Of a stretch of DNA of 43,500 bases, positions 1-9,212 are shown in pieces. Under the pieces are notes generated by a model. That model was not told the DNA's origin. It made no database searches and saw only the letters and a list, made by a program, of their open reading frames with translations. Location of the stretch: contig JANYIW010000373.1 in the NCBI GenBank assembly GCA_025358645.1, positions 1 to 43,500 of the forward strand, read 5' to 3'. Both the position numbers and the translations under genes were made by a program. The DNA comes from Bacteroidales bacterium. GTDB taxonomy: Bacteria; Bacteroidota; Bacteroidia; Bacteroidales; VadinHA17. Position 1 is the stretch's first letter, and each line of letters opens with the position of its first letter.

Positions 1-1385
1 CTGGACTGTGCTGTGCAAGCCAAATCCAGATAAAAATTCTGCTGTCTGAAACCAATACCAAATGAGAGAGAATTATAATCAAGGTTTTTGTTATCTGCAG
101 TGAGTTTAAAAGCTTTCCCGTAATAACTATAGCCACCTCGCAGATATATATTACTCAATCGTAATTCGGCGCCAAGTCGAAGGTTTGAAGCTGGCTTGTA
201 CATTTCCCTGATATTACTGTTTTCATTGGAGTAATTCTGATTATCAATCGCGTTGCTGAAATGAGACATACTGTAGTCTACATACTCGTAATCAGCGCTG
301 ATTATCGCACGCTTTTTTATCTGGAGAGCTAAACCGGCATTCGCTCTGAACGGGGTAGTTAAAGTATACGTGTAACTCATTGGGTTGTTTGAATACTCAT
401 AGTGATCAATATTATTAACTTTATTATCAAAATGTGAAGAAATATTGTCAAAGTAATTCTCAGTAATTCTATATGCTGTTGGCGATTGTAAAGCAAGGCC
501 TATTCTTAAGAATTCAACAGGTTTAATTATTGTACCTATTTTCAGAGAATATCCTGTACCAGTAGCCTCAAGATGGTCTGTATATGTAAAACTCTTGAAA
601 TCATAAATAGTATTATTAACGTCCGACTCGAGATGTTCTATATGCCCCGTATAATTTAGTCTGCTGATTCCCAGAGTTGTACCTAAGTAAAACTTATTGG
701 AAAAATTAGCTCCAATTGAGAATGAATGCTCTCCGGTATAGCCAACGTTTGTAATTACTCTTTTTATTTCTTGGCCATAAGTCGAAAAAGGATTATCGCC
801 GTAACGTGAAAATATTGTTCCGTATGACGAATTTGATCCTGAAAGGGTATCAATTAAAGATGTCTTATATGCTGCCCATGAATTATCAGGCATATCCTTT
901 TTACTATACCCATTTGCCCGGGAAGCCCAATAATCAGCCATTGAGCTTTTATTACTGATCCCGTTTATTGTTATACTCTCTGTAAAGTTGTTTGTTCTGT
1001 TATATGAATAAGCGATATTTAAGTTTATCAGACCTTTCTCAGTATTATTAGAGATAATGTTGCAAACAATTCCTATTTGATTCAGATTAAACAGAGAACT
1101 GACGTCTTTAGATGTCGAATTATTCCATCGAGAAGATGTATTGTTATAGTACAGTTGTGGGGTCAAACTAAATTCAGAAGATCTGAATACTCCTGTACCT
1201 GCAGGATTAAGGCTGATGGAAGATAAATCCCCTCCAAGGGCTGTGAACGCACCTCCCATCGACATAAATCTTGCGGTTCCACCGTAAAATAGCTGGGAGT
1301 ACCTCAATGCATCTTCTTCGTTCTGGGCTTTAACACCGGTGAACATTGATAATGCTGCTAGTATTAATAAACATATCCGTTTCAT
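1..1385 (-). CDS. OmpP1/FadL-family outer-membrane protein, 3' end beyond the window
   Basis: The gene starts with ATG at 1383-1385 and runs off the left edge, leaving about 461 codons in an open frame. The N-terminus begins MKRICLLILAALSMF and looks like a type I signal peptide ending near VKAQ. It is followed by YGGTARFMSMGGAFTALGGD and then SLNPAG. This 'MGGAF...ALGGD...NPAG' opening is typical of the Bacteroidota branch of the OmpP1/FadL/Toluene_X family, 14-strand outer-membrane barrels that transport hydrophobic compounds. The rest is rich in Tyr, Asn, Ser and alternating hydrophobic residues, as expected for a barrel. The substrate cannot be told. It shares orientation with the low-complexity lipoprotein gene upstream, with an 81-bp gap. 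Family assignment is fairly sure; transport function is inferred from the family. Confidence 0.8.
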   Translation of the reverse strand, partial: MKRICLLILAALSMFTGVKAQNEEDALRYSQLFYGGTARFMSMGGAFTALGGDLSSISLNPAGTGVFRSSEFSLTPQLYYNNTSSRWNNSTSKDVSSLFNLNQIGIVCNIISNNTEKGLINLNIAYSYNRTNNFTESITINGISNKSSMADYWASRANGYSKKDMPDNSWAAYKTSLIDTLSGSNSSYGTIFSRYGDNPFSTYGQEIKRVITNVGYTGEHSFSIGANFSNKFYLGTTLGISRLNYTGHIEHLESDVNNTIYDFKSFTYTDHLEATGTGYSLKIGTIIKPVEFLRIGLALQSPTAYRITENYFDNISSHFDNKVNNIDHYEYSNNPMSYTYTLTTPFRANAGLALQIKKRAIISADYEYVDYSMSHFSNAIDNQNYSNENSNIREMYKPASNLRLGAELRLSNIYLRGGYSYYGKAFKLTADNKNLDYNSLSFGIGFRQQNFYLDLACTAQS

Positions 1386-1466
1386 AAGATTTCTTTTTTT
1401 GTAAGACTATCGCTGCACTCTTTAATTTAGAATGAACTGGTTAATGCACTAATTTATTGTTTCAGA

Positions 1467-2951
1467 CTATCTCCTTCCTGAAGAAGAACCACCACTTCTG
1501 CTACCAGAAGAAGAACTACCACTTGATGAAGAACCGGATGAGGAAGATCCTGAAGAGTAAGAACCTCGTGATTCAGAACCTCCGCTATATGTTGAGGAAG
1601 ATCTACTGCTGTTACCTGAAGAGCCACTGGAAGTGCCTGACCTTTCCACACTGCTTCTGGAGGGAACTGAATAGCTTTCTGAACTTCTGTTCGAATTGGA
1701 TCGGGACTGGTTTGCCGGAGCTGAATATCCTGACGGTGATTCACTTTTTCGTTGCACACCATTACCTGAAGAATTACTTCTGACATTGTTATATGAATTC
1801 TGGTATGAACCCTGATTCGAAGGGGTCCGGACAGAACCGGCATTATTGTAGACCCTGCTGTTATTTGGGGAGCTACTATTCCGGTTTACACCTGAATTTA
1901 CACCTTCACTGACTCTGCTATTATTATATGATGGTCTTGTGCTCATCCTTGGATTATTATAACTGGGTGTATAAGACCTGTTAGCGCTATTATAATCAGG
2001 TCTCGTATTTGCACTGGCCCTTGGAGAGGCGGTATTTGAACGAATGTATTCTGTTTTAGTCTGATCCTGACCGGATCTTCTGGTTGTCTGGTTAACTGAT
2101 TGTTGCGAATTTCCATTAGAAGAAACAGCTCTCCTCTGATCACCTGAAAGTGTTTGGTTACCTGAAGTTCTCCCGGCAACACTGGAACTTCCTCCGGAGA
2201 CATAAGAATCTCTTCTCGAGGTGCTCGTTGGAGACACATTATTGTTCATTCTGGAAGAAAGCGTACTTGACCTCTCTCTCCTGCCAGAAGGCACACTATT
2301 TTCCCCCCCATTGTGGAAGTAATTTCCCGGATAACCATAGTAAGGGGAATAAAATGAATTATATCCGCCATAATAGCCACCACCGTAAAAACCACCACCA
2401 TAAAAACCACCACCGTAACCACCACCATAGTAACCACCACCGTAATAACCAGGGTAATAACCTCCATAATAGTCGTTATAGAATCCACCACCATAACCAT
2501 AATAGGGATTATTCCCGTAAAATGAATTACCGAAACCATAAGAATAAGGGTAACCACCATATCCATAGTCAGAGTAGTAAGGTTCTCTCCAGTAGGGATT
2601 AAAATAGTTTCCGTAGAACATTCTTAGCCTTCCGGTATATGAATTGTCATTAAAATATTCATATCCCTGGTTGTTATTATAATCATTATTATTAACCTGA
2701 GCATCATAATCAACGGCATCTGAATACTGGTCTGATACGAGAGTATCAGCCGCATAGATGTTATTGTAATAGTCATTCCCTTTCAAATTACCCTCAGTAA
2801 TCTGTTGATTTACAGATGATTTGTCTTGAGCAATTGGTTTATCTGAAGGCAAATAATATAAATCATCGTATTCTGCTCCCCTATAAAGAGTTGAGGAACA
2901 AGAGCTAAGGGTAAGAAGTGCAAGAGTTAATATTTGATATAATGTTTTCAT
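1467..2951 (-). CDS. Low-complexity Tyr/Gly- and Ser/Arg-rich lipoprotein
   Basis: This is a 494-residue protein of unknown function. Residues 1-18 form a lipoprotein signal peptide with lipobox LSSC (Cys18), so the mature protein should be lipid-anchored in the envelope. An Asp/Asn/Tyr-rich segment follows (about 25-130). Next comes a very Gly/Tyr-rich tract with many YYGGG- and FYGGG-type repeats (about 130-215), then a long Ser/Arg/Asn-rich region ending in SSSGRR. The minus-strand leader has a G-rich Shine-Dalgarno-like run (AGGGGG, plus positions 2960-2965), 8-13 bases before ATG. The next gene upstream (3094-4200) has the same domain order and the same kind of C-terminus, so the two look like diverged paralogues. 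No catalytic motif is visible. A structural or surface role is possible but is only a guess. Confidence 0.8.
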   Translation of the reverse strand: MKTLYQILTLALLTLSSCSSTLYRGAEYDDLYYLPSDKPIAQDKSSVNQQITEGNLKGNDYYNNIYAADTLVSDQYSDAVDYDAQVNNNDYNNNQGYEYFNDNSYTGRLRMFYGNYFNPYWREPYYSDYGYGGYPYSYGFGNSFYGNNPYYGYGGGFYNDYYGGYYPGYYGGGYYGGGYGGGFYGGGFYGGGYYGGYNSFYSPYYGYPGNYFHNGGENSVPSGRRERSSTLSSRMNNNVSPTSTSRRDSYVSGGSSSVAGRTSGNQTLSGDQRRAVSSNGNSQQSVNQTTRRSGQDQTKTEYIRSNTASPRASANTRPDYNSANRSYTPSYNNPRMSTRPSYNNSRVSEGVNSGVNRNSSSPNNSRVYNNAGSVRTPSNQGSYQNSYNNVRSNSSGNGVQRKSESPSGYSAPANQSRSNSNRSSESYSVPSRSSVERSGTSSGSSGNSSRSSSTYSGGSESRGSYSSGSSSSGSSSSGSSSSGSRSGGSSSGRR

Positions 2952-3065
2952 TTTAAATTCCCCCTATTTATTTTCTTAATAACACGCAAATATTGTACCA
3001 AAGAAACAAATTTAATTAACTAATTGTTACAATTCAGAATATATATTGCTTTCCCTTAAAAGTCA

Positions 3066-3087
3066 GGTAGATGCCATGGCATCTACC
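3066..3087 (-). terminator. Perfect palindrome downstream of the 3094-4200 gene, possible terminator
   Basis: A 22-bp perfect inverted repeat whose half-site is GGTAGATGCCA lies six bases beyond the stop codon of the minus-strand gene. It could fold into a 9-bp stem with a CATG loop. On the minus strand it is followed within a few bases by ACTTTT, a weak U-tract, so intrinsic termination is plausible. A protein-binding palindrome is the alternative. Confidence 0.5.
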
Positions 3088-3093
3088 AATCTT

Positions 3094-4200
3094 TTATCTC
3101 CGTCCTGAAGATTTCTCCTTTGAGGAACTTGATTTAGAGCCTGATGACCTGGAAGAAGAAGAGCGTATCTGGGGAGCACTCATTGTTCTGGATGACCGTG
3201 AGTTACTGCCTGCATTCGAGCGTACATTACTACCACTACCTTCATTAACGCGTGGACTAGTGCTCCTGCCTGCATTCGAGCGAACATTACTACCACTGCC
3301 TTCATTAACGCGTGGACTAGTGCTCCTGCCTGCATTCGAGCGAACAATACTACCACTTCCTGCATTCGAGCGTACATTACTGCTGTTGTCGCTACGATTA
3401 TTACTATTTACTCTATTTACTCTATTTACGTTATTTACGTTATTTACGTTATTGTCGATACTTCTGTTACTTCTATTATTAACGCTATTGATATTATTAC
3501 GATTACTGCGGCTACTGTTAGAGCTTACAACATTGCGGGAAGAGTTAACGGAAGATCCCTCCCTCCGGGATACATTATTACGCGTGGAAGTTTCAGAATT
3601 GGTGCCCTGGTTCCTTCTCGAAGAATATGCTGAGGAAGAATATCTGTTCGAATTATTGTTATTGTTATGATAATCATTATTCGTATAGTAATCTGATCTG
3701 TAATTATTGTAGCCATTATGGTTATGACCATTCCAACCATAATAATTATTGTGCCATCTGTTTCCAAAGCTGAAGCTGAATATTAAAGGTGAATACCAGT
3801 TGCTATAATAGAAAGGATCATAACCCCCGTAATAACTGTTTCCGAAATAAGGGTCGTATCCGTAATAATTTCCATAACCGTAATCATAAACCGGGTAATT
3901 ATTTGAATATCCAAATCCGAATCCTCCACCGCCATAGATGCTTAATCCCCATGAAAATGGCCGGTAATTATACCAGTATGAATCTGTGAAGACCGGGGCA
4001 TAATAATCGAAGGCGGCATAAGATCTGTGAAACCTGTTTATTCTGGAGGTAAAATAATAATCATAATCATCATAATAATTATTTACCACTACCCTGGCGT
4101 CATCATTTCTGTAATCTCCTGAATCGTCTCTCTGCGCCTTTATAATTGAAGAGCTGAGGAGAAGTATTGATAAGATTCCGATGTAGTATATTGCTTTCAT
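3094..4200 (-). CDS. Secreted low-complexity Tyr/Asn- and Ser/Arg-rich repeat protein
   Basis: This 368-residue protein is not recognised as a named family. It opens with a type I signal peptide (MKAIYYIGILSILLLSSSII, cleavage likely after KA before QRDD). An Asp/Tyr/Asn-rich segment follows (DDYDYY), then a Tyr/Gly/Asn/Phe-rich middle (about 80-175), then a Ser/Asn/Arg-rich tail with internal repeats. The tail holds a VNN/VNR tripeptide array and two 20-residue repeats containing GRSTSPRVNEGSGSNVRSNA, and it ends in SSGRR. Architecture and ending match the neighbouring lipoprotein (1467-2951), but this protein has no lipobox cysteine, so it should be periplasmic or exported. The ATG is preceded by a strong Shine-Dalgarno-like AGGGAGG, unusual for this phylum. 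It is divergent from proS across 101 bp. Confidence 0.8.
   Translation of the reverse strand: MKAIYYIGILSILLLSSSIIKAQRDDSGDYRNDDARVVVNNYYDDYDYYFTSRINRFHRSYAAFDYYAPVFTDSYWYNYRPFSWGLSIYGGGGFGFGYSNNYPVYDYGYGNYYGYDPYFGNSYYGGYDPFYYSNWYSPLIFSFSFGNRWHNNYYGWNGHNHNGYNNYRSDYYTNNDYHNNNNNSNRYSSSAYSSRRNQGTNSETSTRNNVSRREGSSVNSSRNVVSSNSSRSNRNNINSVNNRSNRSIDNNVNNVNNVNRVNRVNSNNRSDNSSNVRSNAGSGSIVRSNAGRSTSPRVNEGSGSNVRSNAGRSTSPRVNEGSGSNVRSNAGSNSRSSRTMSAPQIRSSSSRSSGSKSSSSKEKSSGRR
3207..3381 (-). repeat. 60-bp in-frame tandem repeat with 30-bp subrepeat
   Basis: The core TGCATTCGAGCG begins at 3211, 3271, 3331 and 3361, giving periods of 60, 60 and 30 bp. Units 3207-3266 and 3267-3326 differ at two positions. All periods are multiples of three, so copy-number change keeps the reading frame. 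The repeats encode the VRSNAG-containing blocks of the secreted protein. Confidence 0.9.
3405..3449 (-). repeat. 9-bp in-frame minisatellite (5 units)
   Basis: Five consecutive 9-mers, two TATTTACTC then three TATTTACGT on the plus strand, encode the VNN/VNR tripeptide array of the secreted repeat protein. The period keeps the frame. Confidence 0.9.
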
Positions 4201-4206
4201 GATGAA

Positions 4207-4213
4207 CCTCCCT
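4207..4213 (-). promoter_or_regulatory. Strong Shine-Dalgarno sequence before the low-complexity secreted gene
   Basis: The minus strand reads AGGGAGG six bases before the ATG at 4198-4200. Strong Shine-Dalgarno sites are uncommon in Bacteroidota and are not seen before most genes here. The paralogous gene at 2951 also has a G-rich run in the same place. Confidence 0.6.
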
Positions 4214-4301
4214 TTCTTTTTTGAGTAATAACTGATCTTTTTATTTATTTTTACGCAATCTATTTATTTAATACAAATGAAACAAATACCGTACCAAAAA
4301 A

Positions 4302-5774
4302 ATGGCGAAGTTTTTAACTAACAGGGACGAGAATTACTCACAATGGTATAACGATCTGGTTATCAAGGCTGATCTGGCAGAAAATTCAGCAGTACGCGGA
4401 TGCATGGTAATTAAACCTTATGGTTACGCGATCTGGGAAAAGATACAGGCTGAACTCGACAGGCTATTTAAAGCCACCGGGCATGTTAACGCATATTTTC
4501 CATTATTTATACCAAAATCGTTTTTCAGTAAAGAGGCAGCACACGTGAAAGGATTCGCCAAAGAGTGTGCAGTTGTGACGCATTATCGTCTTAAAAATGA
4601 TGAAAATGGGAATGTTGTCGTTGATCCGACTGCAAAGCTTGAGGAAGAACTTATTATCCGTCCTACTTCAGAAACTATTATATGGCACTCATATAAAAAC
4701 TGGATTAAGTCGTACAGAGATCTGCCAATTCTCATTAATCAATGGGCGAATGTTGTAAGATGGGAAATGCGTACAAGGCTTTTTCTCAGAACTACAGAAT
4801 TTCTTTGGCAGGAGGGGCATACAGCTCATGCAACGCGCGAGGAAGCGCTGGAAGAGGCTGAGAAGATGATCAATGTATATGCTGGTTTCTCTGAAAATTC
4901 GATGGCCCTTCCGGTAATTAAAGGGTATAAGAGTGAAAACGAACGGTTTGCGGGAGCACTCGACACTTTTGCCATAGAAGCGCTTATGCAGGATGGAAAA
5001 GCTCTTCAGGCCGGCACAAGCCATTTTCTGGGACAGAACTTTGCAAAAGCGTTTGATGTTCAGTTTACTGACAGGACAGGAAAGCTTGATTATGTCTGGG
5101 CTACCTCATGGGGTGTATCAACAAGGCTTATGGGTGCCATAATTATGGGTCATGCCGATAATCATGGGTTGGTATTGCCACCTAAACTTGCTCCTATACA
5201 GGTTGTAATTATACCTATTTATAAGAATATTGAACAACTAGGTACGTTATCCGACACAGCAAAAAAAATCAAAGCCGGGTTGGAGGCTTTAGGGATATCA
5301 GTAAAATATGATGACAGAGATAATAATAAACCAGGATGGAAATTTGCTGATTATGAATTGAAGGGAGTTCCTGTCCGTCTTGCAATAGGACCACGCGACC
5401 TCGAAAATAATACCATCGAAGTTGCACGCAGGGATAACCTTACAAAAGAAACTATCCCGATTGATAAAATATATGAACACATCCCAAAACTTCTTGATGA
5501 CATTCAGGAAAATATTTATAATAAGGCTCTGAATTTCAGAAAAGAAAATACTTTTTATGTTGATAAATGGGATGATTTTCTGAAAGTGCTTGATAACCAG
5601 GGTGGTTTTATTATGGCTCACTGGGATGGAACAGTTGAAACAGAAGAAAAAATTAAAGAGGAGAGTAAAGCCACTATCAGATGTATTCCTTTCGATAGCC
5701 CTGAAGAAAAAGGGAAATGTGTGTATTCAGGAAAACCGTCGAACAGAAGAGTTCTTTTTGCAAGATCCTATTAA
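4302..5774 (+). CDS. proS: Prolyl-tRNA synthetase (archaeal/eukaryotic-type)
   Basis: This class II aminoacyl-tRNA synthetase joins proline to tRNA-Pro in the cytoplasm. At 490 residues it is the shorter 'type 3' form, with no editing insertion between motifs 2 and 3. Visible features are the N-terminal [16 protein letters not shown] region, class II motif 2 around RPTSETIIW and [20 protein letters not shown], the TAHATREEA segment, and motif 3 in [20 protein letters not shown]. The anticodon-binding domain follows (about 285-385, starting [12 protein letters not shown]), then a C-terminal domain ending RVLFARSY. The ATG at 4302 gives the usual [20 protein letters not shown] opening. The gene is divergent from the secreted low-complexity gene and is followed after 63 bp by an unknown gene in the same direction. 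Confidence 0.96.
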   Translation: MAKFLTNRDENYSQWYNDLVIKADLAENSAVRGCMVIKPYGYAIWEKIQAELDRLFKATGHVNAYFPLFIPKSFFSKEAAHVKGFAKECAVVTHYRLKNDENGNVVVDPTAKLEEELIIRPTSETIIWHSYKNWIKSYRDLPILINQWANVVRWEMRTRLFLRTTEFLWQEGHTAHATREEALEEAEKMINVYAGFSENSMALPVIKGYKSENERFAGALDTFAIEALMQDGKALQAGTSHFLGQNFAKAFDVQFTDRTGKLDYVWATSWGVSTRLMGAIIMGHADNHGLVLPPKLAPIQVVIIPIYKNIEQLGTLSDTAKKIKAGLEALGISVKYDDRDNNKPGWKFADYELKGVPVRLAIGPRDLENNTIEVARRDNLTKETIPIDKIYEHIPKLLDDIQENIYNKALNFRKENTFYVDKWDDFLKVLDNQGGFIMAHWDGTVETEEKIKEESKATIRCIPFDSPEEKGKCVYSGKPSNRRVLFARSY

Positions 5775-5837
5775 TTTTATATATTCCGGTTATTTCTTAT
5801 TTTAGAAGCCAATATTACACTTAATACCTCGGTTACC

Positions 5838-6548
5838 ATGACAGATCAGGATGATAAAAAAGTGGCAATAATAGTAACACTTAAAGAAAAATCACTTCTG
5901 AAACAAAAAGTATTTGATAATACACTGGAATCATTTTTTGTTGTAAAGGAGGTCCTTAAAAATCTATCAAAAGAGGTAAATACCAGTTTAAGCGGAATAG
6001 ATTCCAGGATAAGACTGGAGTATACTGACAGGAGTAATTTTGATGCCCAGATTAAGGTTGCCGGAGATATATTGCTTTTCAGTATGCATTCCAACGTCTT
6101 TCAGTTTGACAGGGATCATCCAGCCTGGAAAACAGCATACATACAGAAAAATAAATACAATGCATATTCAGGGATCATTAGTATTTATAACTTTCTCAGC
6201 GATTCTTTCAAATATTCGCGAATAGATGATCTGGGATACCTGATAGCCAGGATTTTCATTAACCATGAGAAACAGTATTTTGTTGAAGGAAAAAGACAGA
6301 TGGGAATGCTGTTTACAAATTACGGGAATGAAGAGATAAGCAAGCAATCATTGCAGTTGATTATTTCAACTGCAATTCAATATGCGCTCGAATTTGATCT
6401 GCTTGTGCCACCATACGACACTGTTAAAATTGCTACCGTCGGTCAGGCTGAAGCAAAAATCCAACATTCAAGGGTAATCACCGGGAAACGGCTCGGATTT
6501 CAATTTAATTCTGATGATGTATTGATTAGCAATCCTCAAAAAACCTGA
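5838..6548 (+). CDS. Unrecognised cytoplasmic protein coupled to the Omp85-like gene
   Basis: I do not recognise a named family in this 236-residue protein. It has no signal peptide or membrane segment and mixed alpha/beta composition. It opens with a Lys-rich stretch (DDKKVAIIVTLKEKSLLKQK) and has a central segment with HSNVFQFDRDHPAWKT, followed by YSGIISIYNFLSDSFKYSR. The C-terminal half contains FINHEKQYFVEGKRQMG and a helical QLIISTAIQYALEFD region. The stop overlaps the start of the next gene (TGATG, sharing one base), so translation is probably coupled to the outer-membrane protein downstream. It is likely a conserved Bacteroidota hypothetical. Function is unknown. Confidence 0.8.
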   Translation: MTDQDDKKVAIIVTLKEKSLLKQKVFDNTLESFFVVKEVLKNLSKEVNTSLSGIDSRIRLEYTDRSNFDAQIKVAGDILLFSMHSNVFQFDRDHPAWKTAYIQKNKYNAYSGIISIYNFLSDSFKYSRIDDLGYLIARIFINHEKQYFVEGKRQMGMLFTNYGNEEISKQSLQLIISTAIQYALEFDLLVPPYDTVKIATVGQAEAKIQHSRVITGKRLGFQFNSDDVLISNPQKT

Positions 6549-8488
6549 TGTGCAAATACCCGGGAAAATATATGTTCTGGTTTAGGTCATTTATCTTCCT
6601 GGCCCTTCTGCTATCGTGTAATATTGCATATCCTCAATACCATGCGGAAAACGACTCTATAAAAAAGATTCCGCCTGATGTCATTAATAAAATCACTAAC
6701 ACAATAACTCTTTTTTCAAAGGGGGTATTATTAAGTATTCCAGCTACAATAATCCCTACCCACATCGTGATAAGAGACAGAAACCTTGTGTTCTTCGATT
6801 CACTTAAATCAAGAGCATCAAAGAATCAACTGACAAAAAAACTTTACAATTTTGTAATTGTTAACACTGACACTACTTTTAGAAAGAGTTTCACAGGAAC
6901 GAGCGATGTCAATTATATCAGATATGCAGGAAAAAAGATTAGAAAAATTGTTATACAAAGGCTTAATGTATTCGGAGCCAATATAAATAATCCATCATCG
7001 AAAGAACCTAACAAGATTGAAAACGTTTTAAATAAGACTCATTTCAATACAAATGAAAATATTATCAGAAAGAACCTTCTTTTTTCAGAGGGCGATAAGA
7101 TTTTCCCTCTGGTACTCAGCGATAATGAGCGAATTTTAAGACAGCTTCCCTTTATCGATGATGCCAGAATAATAGTTGTTCCGGTATCTGACGAAGAAGC
7201 TGATATTGTAGTATTCACTAAGGATATTTATTCACTTGGTGGCACTTATGATTACAGAGGGTTAAAAAAGGGCTCTGTTTCATTTTTTGATAAAAATATT
7301 TTCGGAATGGGACATGAATTTGGATTAGATATGCCTTTTGATAATACACTACCTGAATCCCCCGGATTTGGAGCCCACTATCTCGCAAATAATATTTTAA
7401 AATCTTTTATTAACCTGAATGTTTACTTTCTCCATGGACTTGGGAAAAAAACTTATGGATTCGATTTCAGTCGAAAGCTTATCAGTTCAACCACAAAATA
7501 TGCCGGGGGAATTTCTGTCCGGATGATGTTCACAACAGAGAATCTTGATACGCTCAAAGTTCCGGAGCCTCTCAGATATAACCTGCAGGATTACTGGTTA
7601 TCGAGATCGTTCCTGATTAATAAAGAATCTGTATCTAGAATTATTATTGGAGTACGTTATACTAATAACAATGTTTTCAATCATCCTCTGATATTACCTG
7701 AGTCTTTTTATAATCTTCAGAAATACATGATTTTCATGGGATCCGCTGCTCTTTCTATACAAAAATACACTAAAACCAGCCTGATCTATAGTTACGGTCG
7801 TGCCGAAGATATTCCTTATGGAGCCTTATTCAAAATCACTACCGGAAGAGAGTTTAATGAATTCAAGCAGAGAACATACATTGGTGGTGAGGTATCTTTT
7901 GGAAAGTCGGTCAAAGCTCTTGGTTATTTTTATTCATATACCGGTTTATCAACATATTTAAATCAGAATCATACCGAACAGGGACTTTTATCTCTTGGCA
8001 TGAATTATTTTTCAAACCTTTTAAATCTTGGGAATGCCAAGGTCAGGAATTTTGTTTATATTCACTATACCAGAGGATTCGGAAGATATTCAAATGAACT
8101 TCTGAAATTCACTAATTATTATGGATTCTCCGGTTTTAAGAATGACTCTGTAAAAGGTACCCAGAGATTTTCTGCTAGCCTTGAATCTGTCTTATTCAGT
8201 CCGGTCAATCTGTATGGTTTCAGATTCGCCTTTTTCGGTTTTACCGATTTATCCTTTCTTTCCGGTACAAATGAAATGCTGGGAAGAGGTTCTTCGCTTT
8301 CAAGTATTGGAATCGGAATAAGGATCAGGAATGACAACCTGGTATTTAATACACTTCAGATAAGGATAGGATATTTTCCAAACCCTCCGGTATACTCAAG
8401 AATCTCTCCGATCACTGTCACGGCGGAGCAGCTTTTACGACCTGTTAATTTTGAACCTGGGCCTCCTGCAATTATTCCATACAGATAA
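6548..8488 (+). CDS. Omp85-like outer-membrane barrel protein with POTRA-like domain
   Basis: This is a 646-residue envelope protein. The ATG at 6548 overlaps the upstream stop; an in-frame ATG at 6572 gives a cleaner signal peptide (MFWFRSFIFLALLLSCNIAY) and may be the true start. Residues about 130-230 resemble a POTRA domain: KIRKIVIQRLNVFG, then NENIIRKNLLFSEGD, RILRQLPFIDDARIIVVPV and ADIVVFTKDIYSLG, as in BamA/TamA-type proteins. The rest (about 235-646) is Tyr/Phe/Ser/Gly-rich with alternating hydrophobics, consistent with a 16-strand barrel. Only one POTRA is evident, so it is probably not the essential BamA but an accessory Omp85-type translocase or patatin-like relative. An LLSC lipobox-like sequence in the signal region is noted, but barrels are normally not lipidated. 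Confidence 0.75.
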   Translation: MCKYPGKYMFWFRSFIFLALLLSCNIAYPQYHAENDSIKKIPPDVINKITNTITLFSKGVLLSIPATIIPTHIVIRDRNLVFFDSLKSRASKNQLTKKLYNFVIVNTDTTFRKSFTGTSDVNYIRYAGKKIRKIVIQRLNVFGANINNPSSKEPNKIENVLNKTHFNTNENIIRKNLLFSEGDKIFPLVLSDNERILRQLPFIDDARIIVVPVSDEEADIVVFTKDIYSLGGTYDYRGLKKGSVSFFDKNIFGMGHEFGLDMPFDNTLPESPGFGAHYLANNILKSFINLNVYFLHGLGKKTYGFDFSRKLISSTTKYAGGISVRMMFTTENLDTLKVPEPLRYNLQDYWLSRSFLINKESVSRIIIGVRYTNNNVFNHPLILPESFYNLQKYMIFMGSAALSIQKYTKTSLIYSYGRAEDIPYGALFKITTGREFNEFKQRTYIGGEVSFGKSVKALGYFYSYTGLSTYLNQNHTEQGLLSLGMNYFSNLLNLGNAKVRNFVYIHYTRGFGRYSNELLKFTNYYGFSGFKNDSVKGTQRFSASLESVLFSPVNLYGFRFAFFGFTDLSFLSGTNEMLGRGSSLSSIGIGIRIRNDNLVFNTLQIRIGYFPNPPVYSRISPITVTAEQLLRPVNFEPGPPAIIPYR

Positions 8489-8560
8489 TGAACAAAACAT
8501 TCTAAGAATTGTAATCATCATAAGATCAATAGTTATTAATATTAAATTAAATTAAAAAAA

Positions 8561-9193
8561 ATGGCTGTTTTAGTTGGAAAAAAAGCGCCGGCTTTTTCTG
8601 CATCTGCAGTGATAAAAGGCGGTGAAATTGTAGAAGGGTTCTCAATTGAACAATACCTCGGGAAAAAATATGTTTTATTCTTCTTCTACCCTGCTGATTT
8701 TACTTTTGTCTGTCCTACAGAACTTCTTGCATTTCAGGAAAGGTTAGGTGAATTCAACGAAAAGAATGTTGCTGTTGTTGCCTGCTCAGTCGATTCAAAG
8801 TTCTCTCACTGGAAATGGCTTCAGACAGAATTAAAAGATGGTGGAATCAAGGGTGTTAAGTACCCGATTGTCTCAGACCTTTCTAAAACCATTTCAGAAA
8901 ATTATGATGTCCTCGCGGGCGATTATGATTATTCAGAAAACGGAGAAGTTACATTCAACGGTACTCCAATGGCTTACAGAGGATTATTTCTTATTGATAA
9001 AAAAGGGATTGTAAGACATCAGACTGTAAATGATATGCCTCTTGGAAGAAGTGTGGCTGAAACACTGAGAATGGTAGATGCTCTGCAGTTCTTTGAGGAA
9101 AACGGTGAAGTTTGTCCCGCCGACTGGCACAAAGGCGATAAAGCAATGAAGGAAACTCAGAAAAGTGTGGCTGACTATCTCTCAAAAAAATAG
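8561..9193 (+). CDS. ahpC: Typical 2-Cys peroxiredoxin (AhpC/Prx1 type)
   Basis: This 210-residue thiol peroxidase reduces hydrogen peroxide and organic hydroperoxides in the cytoplasm. The peroxidatic cysteine is Cys51 in DFTFVCPTE. The resolving cysteine is Cys185 in GEVCPADWHKGDKAM, which marks a typical 2-Cys Prx1-class enzyme. GTPMAYRGLFLIDKKG and VNDMPLGRSVAETLR are also characteristic. No ahpF reductase gene is adjacent, so electrons presumably come from a thioredoxin system or an ahpF elsewhere. The gene appears monocistronic: 72 bp separate it from the barrel gene, and a strong intrinsic terminator follows the stop. Confidence 0.95.
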   Translation: MAVLVGKKAPAFSASAVIKGGEIVEGFSIEQYLGKKYVLFFFYPADFTFVCPTELLAFQERLGEFNEKNVAVVACSVDSKFSHWKWLQTELKDGGIKGVKYPIVSDLSKTISENYDVLAGDYDYSENGEVTFNGTPMAYRGLFLIDKKGIVRHQTVNDMPLGRSVAETLRMVDALQFFEENGEVCPADWHKGDKAMKETQKSVADYLSKK

Positions 9194-9212
9194 ATTCTTC
9201 AGAATTTTAATG

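Noticed and set aside
2150-2602. 150-residue His/Asn-rich open frame on the plus strand
   Set aside because: It is antisense to the Gly/Tyr-rich tract of the lipoprotein and is explained by that low-complexity sequence.
3071-3670. 199-residue Leu-rich open frame on the plus strand
   Set aside because: It is the antisense of the Ser/Arg/Asn repeat region of the secreted protein; the composition is a by-product of the repeats.
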